Source: Fibrobacter sp. (lineage in GTDB: Bacteria > Fibrobacterota > Chitinivibrionia > Chitinivibrionales > Chitinispirillaceae). Taken from it: a DNA stretch of 62,057 nt. The stretch spans positions 1-62,057 of the forward strand of contig JAAYPC010000067.1 in assembly GCA_012519985.1 (NCBI GenBank). The letters run 5' to 3'. Made by a program: the position numbers and the translations under genes. Below are positions 55,123 to 62,057 of the stretch, in pieces; the stretch's first letter is position 1; the number at the start of each line of letters is the position of its first letter. A model generated the notes under the pieces. It was not told the origin of the DNA. It saw only the letters and a program-made list of their open reading frames with translations, and did not search any database.

Positions 55123-55181
55123 TTACATATAGTCCTGTCCAGTTCAGATCCCGAAAATCTTTGCAGAATAACTCCACTGGC

Positions 55182-57674
55182 TTAGTAATCAAACAAAAAA
55201 GAAACTCGCCATTGCCCATCACGAACACCGGTCGCACCATCTTTATGAGAATTGATTTTTCGCAGCATTCCCTTCATGAAGCCTTTGGGTGACACAATGT
55301 AGGAAAAGTCAAATTTCAGAGTACTGTATTTTAACCCCAATCCCAGATTCAATTCGTATCGCTCACCGATATAATCAAAGAGCAATCCACTTCGAACAGC
55401 AATCACGTTATTGTACCAGTATTCCATTCCCAGGTTGATATTGATTTCCTGCAATTCCTGTTGCCAGGTATCAGCAGAATCGGTAACCAGATCTGTAACC
55501 AGGGCTTTCCAGAATGGATCCGGTTTCCCGTAGAAATAGTTTTTAACTATTTCCTTGTGCAAATCAAGTACGAATTTAAGATCATGAATCGGTGTCTGAA
55601 CAGCCCTGTATGCCATCCCCAGACGAAGAGTAAAGGGGATGGGATCCACGTTATCACGATGGATATAGAATATATGCGGGCCCATGTTCTGGAACATGAA
55701 TCCAAGATCGAAACCTTTGAGGAAAAAGTTACGTTTTAAAACAGCAGCATCCAAAGCAAATGTATGCCCTACTCCTTCACCGCTGGGCCCTCCCGGAGCC
55801 AGTGCACTAACCACATATTTCGCATTTAATCCTAAAGAGAGATCCTTTTTTGTAATCGGGAAACCATAAGAAAGATTAAACACTCCCTCCCAGGATTTGA
55901 CTTTCCTTGCTCTATTACCCAATGCATCATAGATCTCATTTTCTCCCATAAAAAGGTAATTGATAGACAGCCCAACAGTTCCCCAGTCCTGAGTGGGAAA
56001 GATCTGGCCTAAGTAAAGATGCCACAGATCGGAAACAAGCTCTGGCAAGATCTGCTCAAAAGCTATATAGGATTGCATATTTGCTTTGTCATACTGGTTC
56101 AGAATCTTGTCTGTACCAATCCAGATATCATTATCATGAATATTGATTGAGGTGACACTGTCGCCTTTAAGGGAATTTTTCGAATGAAATGAATTCCACT
56201 GCGGAGCACGTTCTATCACATTCCCTTTATCATCAGTTTTAGGTTTACGAGCTTTATAACTGACAACACCCTTGTTGGTTCCTATCCAGACGCTGCCACT
56301 TTTCTCTTCGCTAATGGAGGTAACAATACTGTTTGGAAATTTATAACGTTTCCAGGTGGTTTCATCATAGATACAAATACCATTCTCACCACCGATCCAC
56401 AACTTGTTATCCGAATCCATCATCAGAGCGTTGATCCTGTTGGAGAGAAGACCCTGAGTGGTATCAAAAACGGTAATGGCACTGTCACCTATTTTGTAAA
56501 GACCATCATTTGTGCCCACGTAAATATTATTTGATTTATCATATTGGACGGCGTTGATTTTAAACAGTGGCAGTCCTGAAGTAGTATCGTAACTTTTCCA
56601 GTTGCCAGTGGCAGAGAGTACTGCCAGTCCCTTGTCAGTTCCAACCGCAATATCACCTCTGGAGCTCAATGCCAGAGAGGTAATATTGTTGGATGGCAAG
56701 CCATCCTTAACAGAAAAGTATTTCCACTCCTCTTTGTTATAACGCCATAAACCACTTGCAGTACCAATCCATACACGTTCTGAATTATCCAGAATCATTG
56801 CCTTTACAGCTTCATTGACTGCGATGGAGAAAGGAATCCTGATCTCAGTCAGGTCTCCAATTGTTAGATCTTCGGTTTTTAAAATATCGGAGATTTTTTC
56901 TGCAGAAGAGCTGATGGTAAGCGAATCAAAAGAGCCACTCAGAGATTGCTTTGTGGAATCGGAAACCTCTGATGAATCCGATTTAACTAATGAGTCTGAG
57001 ATGGCGAGTGGAAAAGGTTTGGAGATGATTTCGGTAATTTTTCCCGTAGTTCGTTCAAAGGAAGACAGATCAACGATCTGCCTGGCCATGGTTTTAGCGG
57101 TTGAATCAGGGCTTACTGCATTGTGATTCATCAGAGCTTTTTTCAGCAGTTCTTTTATATCTGCATACCGTTTCATTTCGATTCCGTTTTCGGCTCTGAT
57201 TACCCAGATCGCTTCCCTTAACTGCTTTTCATCATCATCGGTCAGAAACTTACTTGCGATGTCCTCAAGATCATCATCGGTTTGAATCAGATAGAGTTCA
57301 TAGGATTCCCAGTGCTTTCCATTGAAATGAAGCAACCCTTTGTTGGTTCCTGCCCATATATTGTCTTTAAAACCAAAGTCTTTTTTCTTTTTGGAAGCAA
57401 TAGCTGTAACAAGTTCATCGGATTTAAATGAGTGTGTTTTCCACGAATGTGCCAATGGTGCCTGTCCAAGTCCTGCAGGGTTATAATATGTAGCACTGGC
57501 ATCATCAGCTAACCCGGTGAACGCTTCACCCATACCGGTAGCGCGTGCTCCGGGAGGAAATATAAGCGTTATAACAGCAGATTCCCCTACCGCAGCCAGG
57601 GAAACACTTACACTGATCAGGGTTAAAAGTAATGATGCTCTAATAAACGCAGCTTTTCTTAGTGTTGAAATCAT
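55182..57674 (-). CDS. PorV/PorQ-like outer-membrane protein with an inserted sensor-type beta-propeller
   Basis: 830 residues; ATG with GAGG 9 nt upstream; signal peptide ASLLLTLISVSVSLA. Residues 38-75 (FPPGARATGMGEAFTGLADD, ASATYYNPAGL) are the hallmark start of the PorV/UPF0164 barrel family. After about residue 80 an insertion of some 450 residues carries two-component-sensor-type propeller blades (NIWAGTNKGLLHFNGKHW, RVWIGTASGLWRYNKEEWKY, NIYVGTNDGLYKIGD, KLWIGGENGICIYDETTWKR, SVWIGTNKGVVSY) interrupted by a helical, Ser-rich stretch. From about 540 the barrel resumes to the C-terminus (LSYGFPITKKDLSLGLNAKY, LRLGMAYRA, WRVSFLFDY with terminal aromatic). PorV serves T9SS substrates in Bacteroidota; that role here is inference. 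Confidence 0.85.
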   Translation of the reverse strand: MISTLRKAAFIRASLLLTLISVSVSLAAVGESAVITLIFPPGARATGMGEAFTGLADDASATYYNPAGLGQAPLAHSWKTHSFKSDELVTAIASKKKKDFGFKDNIWAGTNKGLLHFNGKHWESYELYLIQTDDDLEDIASKFLTDDDEKQLREAIWVIRAENGIEMKRYADIKELLKKALMNHNAVSPDSTAKTMARQIVDLSSFERTTGKITEIISKPFPLAISDSLVKSDSSEVSDSTKQSLSGSFDSLTISSSAEKISDILKTEDLTIGDLTEIRIPFSIAVNEAVKAMILDNSERVWIGTASGLWRYNKEEWKYFSVKDGLPSNNITSLALSSRGDIAVGTDKGLAVLSATGNWKSYDTTSGLPLFKINAVQYDKSNNIYVGTNDGLYKIGDSAITVFDTTQGLLSNRINALMMDSDNKLWIGGENGICIYDETTWKRYKFPNSIVTSISEEKSGSVWIGTNKGVVSYKARKPKTDDKGNVIERAPQWNSFHSKNSLKGDSVTSINIHDNDIWIGTDKILNQYDKANMQSYIAFEQILPELVSDLWHLYLGQIFPTQDWGTVGLSINYLFMGENEIYDALGNRARKVKSWEGVFNLSYGFPITKKDLSLGLNAKYVVSALAPGGPSGEGVGHTFALDAAVLKRNFFLKGFDLGFMFQNMGPHIFYIHRDNVDPIPFTLRLGMAYRAVQTPIHDLKFVLDLHKEIVKNYFYGKPDPFWKALVTDLVTDSADTWQQELQEININLGMEYWYNNVIAVRSGLLFDYIGERYELNLGLGLKYSTLKFDFSYIVSPKGFMKGMLRKINSHKDGATGVRDGQWRVSFLFDY

Positions 57675-57685
57675 TCAGATATACC

Positions 57686-58291
57686 TCATAAAACAGGTTG
57701 TTTATTAATTGTTTTCCAATCAGGTAATGGAGGCGGAGTGTCATTGAGGAAAAGGGGACGCATACCCTGTTCCGTAGTATCCTTTAGATTCTCATTGCCA
57801 TGGTGTGGAATAATACAACAAGTGCAGCCTATATGAAAAGGCGGAATTATCCGGGGATAATGAAATATTTGCTCTCTGGTCACAAAATTCCCTTTGCGGA
57901 AAAAATTCAGGCAAACCGGACATTCAACAGGAGTGAATTCATAAAAATAGAACTCAACGCCATCTTTATCACCCTGTTCAATCGTTTCAATGTTTCGGTT
58001 AAGCGATTCATTCCATCTCTCAATCAGTACATCAATTTCCTTTAACCAATCCTGAGTAGCTTCTAAAAATTCGTTTTGGGAGAGGAGATATTTTCGGATA
58101 TTTTCCTCCGATGGTCTGATCTTCAATAACTCCTCTCGCGGACTGCGACGTACAATGGAATAGATACCACTGGCATGAATCAGAGCTGTTGCAGGCGCGT
58201 CCTCCTGCACAACCTCTCTGTTTAACCCAATTCTTATTGCCACTAACACCAGTATCAGAAACAGGACAATACCAATAACGGCTAAAACCAT
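57686..58291 (-). CDS. Membrane-anchored protein with Cys/His cluster, unknown function
   Basis: 201 residues; ATG with AAAGGA upstream. One N-terminal transmembrane helix (LAVIGIVLFLILVLVAIRIG), a helical middle (residues 60-115) and a probable metal site: CPVCLNFF (about 138) followed 30 residues later by PPFHIGCTCC. This C-x2-C ... PPxHxxCxC arrangement recalls the C-terminal knuckle of phage Mu F-like/SPP1 gp7-like head proteins (PPxHPNCRC), but no other phage gene is present, so the resemblance may be only a zinc-knuckle parallel. First gene of the four-gene operon, 11 bp before the PorV-like gene. Confidence 0.65.
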   Translation of the reverse strand: MVLAVIGIVLFLILVLVAIRIGLNREVVQEDAPATALIHASGIYSIVRRSPREELLKIRPSEENIRKYLLSQNEFLEATQDWLKEIDVLIERWNESLNRNIETIEQGDKDGVEFYFYEFTPVECPVCLNFFRKGNFVTREQIFHYPRIIPPFHIGCTCCIIPHHGNENLKDTTEQGMRPLFLNDTPPPLPDWKTINKQPVL

Positions 58292-58351
58292 AATTTATCC
58301 TTTCTGCCAGTGGTGAATAGATTCAGAAATTGCTGCTATCCGCAAAAATTT

Positions 58352-59557
58352 TCACATATTAGCCACTATTTCCCGGCCAAACTGTGAACAGGAAACAGTT
58401 TTTGCATTTTCCATGAGACGGGCAAAATCATAAGTGACAGTTGCTGCCGCAATAGCCTTCTCTAATCCTTTTATAATAAGATCTGCTGCTTCGGTCCATT
58501 TCATATATCGCAACATCATTTCTCCGGAGAGAATCACCGATGCCGGATTAACTTTATCCTGATTCGCATATTTGGGAGCAGTTCCATGAGTTGCCTCGAA
58601 AATCGCATGACCGGTAAGGTAATTAATATTGGCTCCCGGTGCTATTCCTATTCCCCCAACCTGAGCTGCCAGGGCATCAGAGATGTAATCACCATTGAGA
58701 TTCATGGTTGCCACAACATCAAATTCATCCGCTCGCAAGAGTGCCTGTTGAAAAAATATATCCGCAATCGCATCTTTCAACAGAATTTGCCCCTCTGGCA
58801 CCTTTCCTCCACACTCTTCCCAACTGACCACTTTCCCCTTGTACTCTTCACGGGCCAGCTCATATCCCCAGTTCCGGAATGCTCCCTCAGTAAATTTCTG
58901 AATATTTCCTTTATGAACCAGTGTAACACTTTTGCGCCCATTTTCAATAGCATAATCTATTGCAGCCTTGATCAGTCTTCTGGAACCGCTTTTTGAGATG
59001 GGTTTGATTCCAAGCCCGGAATCTTCGCTGATCTCCCAACCGAACTCATCTTTCAGAAACGACCTCAGCTTGTTCGCTTTTTCGCTCCCAGCCTCAACTT
59101 CCTTCCCAGAATAAACGTCTTCGGTGTTTTCCCGAAAAATCACCATGTTCACTTTCTGGGGCTCTTTAACCGGGGATGGAACACCGGGGAAATAACGAAC
59201 CGGCCGTAAGCATACATAAAGATCCAGGATCTGACGAAGCGCTACATTCAGGGAACGAATACCACCACCAACCGGAGTAGTAAGTGGCCCCTTTATACCC
59301 AAAAGATATTTCTTGAATGCTTCCACAGTTTCATCGGGCAGCCAGCTTCCTGTCTGATTAAAAGCTTTTTCACCGGCAAGGACCTCTTTCCATTCTATAG
59401 AACGTTTGCCGCCATAGGCTTTCTGTACCGCCTGCTCCAGCACATATTTTGATGCCCGCCAGATGTCAGGTCCGGTTCCGTCACCTTCTATAAAAGGAAT
59501 AATCGGGTTGTCGGGTACGTTCAGTACACCGTTTTTCATAGTAATCAGATCTGCCAT
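58352..59557 (-). CDS. icd: Isocitrate dehydrogenase, NADP-type
   Basis: 401 residues; ATG with AGGAG 6 nt upstream. Oxidatively decarboxylates isocitrate to 2-oxoglutarate in the TCA cycle. Prokaryotic dimeric family: [29 protein letters not shown] substrate loop with the Ser that is phosphorylated in E. coli, [44 protein letters not shown]. The coenzyme motif [15 protein letters not shown] has the Lys-Tyr pair that marks NADP preference in the E. coli enzyme. The stop is 60 bp from the next operon, so co-transcription with it is possible. Confidence 0.96.
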   Translation of the reverse strand: MADLITMKNGVLNVPDNPIIPFIEGDGTGPDIWRASKYVLEQAVQKAYGGKRSIEWKEVLAGEKAFNQTGSWLPDETVEAFKKYLLGIKGPLTTPVGGGIRSLNVALRQILDLYVCLRPVRYFPGVPSPVKEPQKVNMVIFRENTEDVYSGKEVEAGSEKANKLRSFLKDEFGWEISEDSGLGIKPISKSGSRRLIKAAIDYAIENGRKSVTLVHKGNIQKFTEGAFRNWGYELAREEYKGKVVSWEECGGKVPEGQILLKDAIADIFFQQALLRADEFDVVATMNLNGDYISDALAAQVGGIGIAPGANINYLTGHAIFEATHGTAPKYANQDKVNPASVILSGEMMLRYMKWTEAADLIIKGLEKAIAAATVTYDFARLMENAKTVSCSQFGREIVANM

Positions 59558-59739
59558 AGAAACTCCTGTGGAAAACTACACCTGTATTATCATAGAAAGG
59601 CATAAAAATAATCCATGAACCAGCAGAATTAAAGTGTTCAGTTTGAGCATCGGTACAGTTACCTGCGGTTTCTGAGGCAGGTGGAGTAGAAATGATCTAT
59701 TGACAGAGAACTCGATAGTGATTTATCTTACAAACCATT

Positions 59740-59811
59740 GCGGGAGTAACTCAATGGTAGAGTGTAACCTTCCCAAGGTTAAGGTTGCGGGTTCGAGCCC
59801 CGTCTCCCGCT
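59740..59811 (+). tRNA. tRNA-Gly (anticodon CCC)
   Basis: Full cloverleaf: acceptor GCGGGAG (59740-59746) / CTCCCGC (59804-59810), D arm ACTC-AATGGTA-GAGT, anticodon arm TAACC-TTCCCAA-GGTTA with anticodon CCC at 59772-59774, variable AGGTT, T arm GCGGG-TTCGAGC-CCCGT. The CCA end is not encoded (discriminator T at 59811, then TCG). Reads GGG codons. Confidence 0.95.
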
Positions 59812-60318
59812 TCGACTGTGATTTCGACTGTGATTTGTGTGATTATTTTGATTAATGTGATGGGATCATAATGTAATGGATTACATTGTGATCAGGTCGC
59901 GACTCTAATCTCCTAAACCTCTCTGGATTCCGCATTCAATTCCATTTCCATATCCAATTCCAATCCAATTCCGTATTTATCCCATTTTCAATCCACAGGG
60001 CGTTGCCCTGTGCTAAAATAGGGCGCCCCTTCAGGGCTATATATAGGAGGGGGTACATTTTATTACATTATAAACGTATTTTCTCAAGAGGAGGCCAAAC
60101 TCAGGCTTTAATAATTAAGGAAAGAATTACCATACCAGTCCATGGCAACGTATCATTGAAAGCAGGTACCACCATGCCCCCCTAATCCTCCGAAGGGGGA
60201 CTTCGGAGTGCCCACCATCGGGCACCAGATCCCACCTTGTGTGATTTGTAAGATTCATGTAATATGATCAAATGAAATAGATTACATTATAATAATACTG
60301 ATCACACTGATCATGTAA
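59812..60318. other. Repeat-rich intergenic region downstream of the tRNA
   Basis: No supported gene. Contains T-rich TGTGATTT/TGATTAATGTGAT type sequence (59818-59865), R1 copy 3 (59994-60037), and an R4-type palindrome with CCCCCCTAATCCTCCGAAGG then GGGACTTCGGAG (60174-60212), then AT-rich TGATCA/CATGTAA stretches up to 60318. Confidence 0.5.
59994..60037 (-). repeat. Dispersed hairpin repeat R1, copy 3
   Basis: Reverse complement reads GCCCTGAAGGGGCGCCCTAT then TTTAGCACAGGGC-AAC-GCCCTGTGG: the CCACAGGGC/GCCCTGTGC inverted repeat has an 8-9-bp stem with a 3-nt loop. Same two-hairpin plan as 766-817 and 1471-1516. Confidence 0.7.
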
Positions 60319-60969
60319 ATAATTGTCACCACCCTGCTGGGGAGACCTGCTCAGAAGATTTCTTCCAATTCCTCTTTGGCAAAAACATCATATTTCGTTC
60401 CTTTGTACGCTTCTGTTTTCCATTTAGATGCTGATGGAAACCTGCTACAGATTTTAAGCCTGGATGAGGGCTGGGCCAACACAGCCAGAAAACAGGCAAA
60501 TGCATTTATCGTTGCATCTTTTTTTTCTTCATATAAAACTTCTCTTACATTTCCAACAGTTCAAGCCATTGGAGAAGATGGAACAACGAAATGGAAAAAG
60601 ACATACTCGAATTCCACGAATGGTAATCCTGTTGCCCAGCCGCTTTCAAACGATGATCTGGTGGTATTTGCATCGGATTCGATCTATTACTATTCAAATA
60701 CCACAGGTGTCAGCCGTAAACTTTCAATTTCCTGTAAAGCAAGAATCAGAATTACAGATAATAAGCTTTTCTATACTCTCTCGGAAGTATCATTTGTAAA
60801 GATCTCCCTGTATTCTCTGGATGGTAAGATTATCTGTAACGTCAAAAGGGGAATACAGCCTGTGGGAGAACATTCTCTGCGTTTGTCAGGACTTGCCAGA
60901 GGAGCTTGTATCATAAGAGTGAAATCCAATGGGCAGGGAGTAATGCAGCAAAGAGTTGTTATTTATTAG
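60319..60969 (+). pseudogene. C-terminal fragment of an exported beta-propeller protein with T9SS-type sorting domain
   Basis: Open from a stop at 60316-60318 for about 216 codons with no plausible start or ribosome binding site near the beginning (only TTG at 60376). The first recognisable part is PQQ-propeller-like (AIGEDGTTKWKKTYSN, PLSNDDLVVFASDSIYYYS); the last 75 residues (VKISLYSLDGKIICNV, PVGEHSLRLSGLARGACIIR, MQQRVVIY) match T9SS type A sorting domains. There is no signal peptide and the protein begins mid-domain, so the 5' part was probably lost. Confidence 0.6.
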
Positions 60970-61097
60970 AGAAATGGCCCATGCATACAAAAACCCAATA
61001 CCTCCCTTTCAGACAGCAAAGTATATTCATCATCTATCATCGTGCTGATGAAGGATTTAGCGTTACAATACACTTTAAATAATTGGAGGTATTTTTT

Positions 61098-61577
61098 ATG
61101 AGCAAACTATACGACAATTTGAATGAACAGATGAATTTCGAGCTGGAATCTGCGTACATTTATGCAACAATGTCTGTGTATTTAGATGCACTGAACATGA
61201 AAGGGATGTCGCATTTTATGGATGAGCAGGTAAAAGAAGAGATGTCCCATGCCGCTAAATTTAAAAAATTTCTGCAGGAAACAGGACATGGTGTAAAATA
61301 TCGTTCTTTAAATCCTGGTGATGGAAAATTCGGATCTATTGAAGAGGTATTTAAAAAAGCTCTTGCACATGAGAAAGTGGTGACATCACGCATCCATAAT
61401 CTGGTAAAGGAAGCAAGAGAAGAAGGAGATCAGAGAGTGCTTAATCTTCTTGCCTGGTTTGTGGATGAGCAAATCGAGGAAGAGGACACCTTCAGTGTAC
61501 TTTCAGAGAGACTGGAAAGAATTGCTGGCCAGTGGAATGGCCTGTACATTCTCGATAAAGAGCTTTCTGCCAGATAA
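61098..61577 (+). CDS. ftnA: Ferritin
   Basis: 159 residues from the ATG at 61098, preceded by GGAGG at 8-9 nt; a frame extension to 61083 has no such site. FtnA-type bacterial ferritin: LNEQMNFELESAYIYATMSVY with the first ferroxidase Glu, MKGMSHFMDEQVKEEMSHAAKF with the E-x2-H pair, LHEKVVTSRIH-type helix C (AHEKVVTSRIH), and WFVDEQIEEEDTF. Length and order fit the non-haem 24-mer that stores iron in the cytoplasm. Monocistronic with its own terminator. Confidence 0.95.
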   Translation: MSKLYDNLNEQMNFELESAYIYATMSVYLDALNMKGMSHFMDEQVKEEMSHAAKFKKFLQETGHGVKYRSLNPGDGKFGSIEEVFKKALAHEKVVTSRIHNLVKEAREEGDQRVLNLLAWFVDEQIEEEDTFSVLSERLERIAGQWNGLYILDKELSAR

Positions 61578-61632
61578 ACAGGCAGTGGTGCATGCAATAC
61601 CTGGCATGAAAATCCACTATTTAAGGTAATTG

Positions 61633-61670
61633 TTCATCTCCAGCCTGAATGGTCGGAGATGAATTGTTTT
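61633..61670 (+). terminator. Intrinsic terminator of the ferritin gene
   Basis: TTCATCTCC (61633-61641) pairs with GGAGATGAA (61655-61663), 13-nt loop, then TTGTTTT. About 55 bp after the ferritin stop. Confidence 0.75.
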
Positions 61671-61854
61671 ATCACCTTCATCTTTTTTATTACCATTTCG
61701 CCGAGTCCGTAGAGAAGGAAGGTATTTGAGACAGGAACGTGCATCTTTTCCTGTTTGTTTTGAATAATAGAATATTCATTCAGGGATTGAAAGTTCAGAG
61801 TTTCAACGAGGTTCTGAACTTCGACGACGCTGGAGATGTCAATTTTGAAAGAAT

Positions 61855-62057
61855 GTCTGAACTATGATTATTGTGATTTACATGATTTGCATGATTGAAA
61901 TTCAGTTTAATCATAGTCTATCATCCTAATCATACAAATCACAGTTCAAGACATTTCCTCAGAGTCTGAACTATGATTATTATGATTTTCATGATTTGCA
62001 TGATTGGAATTCATTTTAATCATAGTCTATCATCCTAATCACACTAATCACAGTTCA
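61855..62057. repeat. Duplicated 94-nt near-palindromic repeat (R6), second copy cut by the window end
   Basis: GTCTGAACTATGATTATT opens copies at 61855-61948 and 61964-62057, both 94 nt, about 90 percent alike, separated by 15 bp. Each unit ends TAATCA.A..AATCACAGTTCA, the rough reverse complement of its own start, so each can fold on itself. Copies of similar short TGATT/CATGATT type occur loosely at 8606-8660. The rest of the 61578-61854 gap shows no gene. Confidence 0.8.

Noticed and set aside
57686..58291. Prophage remnant suggested by the Mu F-like Cys/His motif
   Set aside because: No other phage gene within the window, and the protein sits in an operon with envelope genes.
60003..60185. 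60-codon plus-strand frame after the tRNA
   Set aside because: Begins inside repeat R1 and ends in an R4 palindrome; no ribosome binding site that fits.

Overview
The window reads as an accessory-rich chromosome segment of a free-living Gram-negative bacterium. Outer-membrane biology is explicit: an LptD-type LPS assembly protein, a TolC-type channel, a PorV-like barrel and a TolB-propeller/barrel protein. Two C-termini resemble type IX secretion (T9SS) sorting domains, and DUF1573, PEGA, SUMF1-like, T9SS-like and Ku/LigD genes occur together. This mix points to the Fibrobacterota-Chlorobiota-Bacteroidota (FCB) group, with Fibrobacterota (Chitinispirillum-like) my best guess; that is inference, since no marker such as 16S rRNA is present. 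Intergenic DNA is AT-rich and unusually full of dispersed repeats.

Layout, left to right. 1-6.6 kb: the 3' end of a membrane pyrophosphatase gene, then a minus-strand pair smc plus a GyrI-like membrane-anchored protein, and a small unknown gene. 6.8-14.6 kb: an exported acetolactate decarboxylase flanked by direct repeats, then a two-gene efflux operon in which the RND pump and the TolC-like channel are one 1511-residue polypeptide. 14.8-15.1 kb: a 326-bp MITE with 10-bp terminal inverted repeats and a perfect 9-bp target duplication. 15.2-19 kb: a Tex-like protein, a histone-H1-like Lys-rich protein and a LOG-family protein. 19.1-21 kb: an L,D-transpeptidase and a Mur ligase, overlapping. 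21.4-28.1 kb: a plus-strand run of class I aldolase, Ku, LigD, a nucleotidyltransferase-like/lipid kinase fusion and a HAD phosphatase. This is followed by a consensus sigma-54 promoter driving a predicted ~104-nt small RNA with a perfect terminator. 28.4-34.4 kb (minus): a helicase-associated-domain protein, dnaE and plsC, overlapping end to end.

34.6-39.9 kb: a Trm112-like protein, a minus-strand PEGA/SUMF1-like/CBM9-like surface operon, and lptD. 39.9-46.3 kb: repeat-rich DNA (microsatellite, 21-bp tandem array element, MITE relatives, palindromes) enclosing an unknown coiled protein, a truncated sorbosone-dehydrogenase-like gene, a URO-D-family protein, a radical SAM/winged-helix protein and a DUF1573 protein. 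46.3-48.2 kb: a spore-photoproduct-lyase-like radical SAM protein and aroD. 48.2-58.3 kb: a four-gene minus-strand operon for exported or envelope proteins: a Cys-rich membrane protein, a PorV-like barrel with an inserted sensor-type beta-propeller, a 1217-residue M6-like protein whose zinc site is destroyed and which carries a sorting-type C-terminus, and a gluzincin-propeller-barrel protein. 58.3-62 kb: icd, tRNA-Gly(CCC), more repeats, a 5'-truncated exported protein, ferritin and a 94-nt duplicated palindromic repeat.

The strongest candidates for something new are the single-chain RND-TolC pump, the sigma-54-driven small RNA, the four-gene envelope operon, and the repeat families (the 21-bp array element and the MITE with its target duplication).
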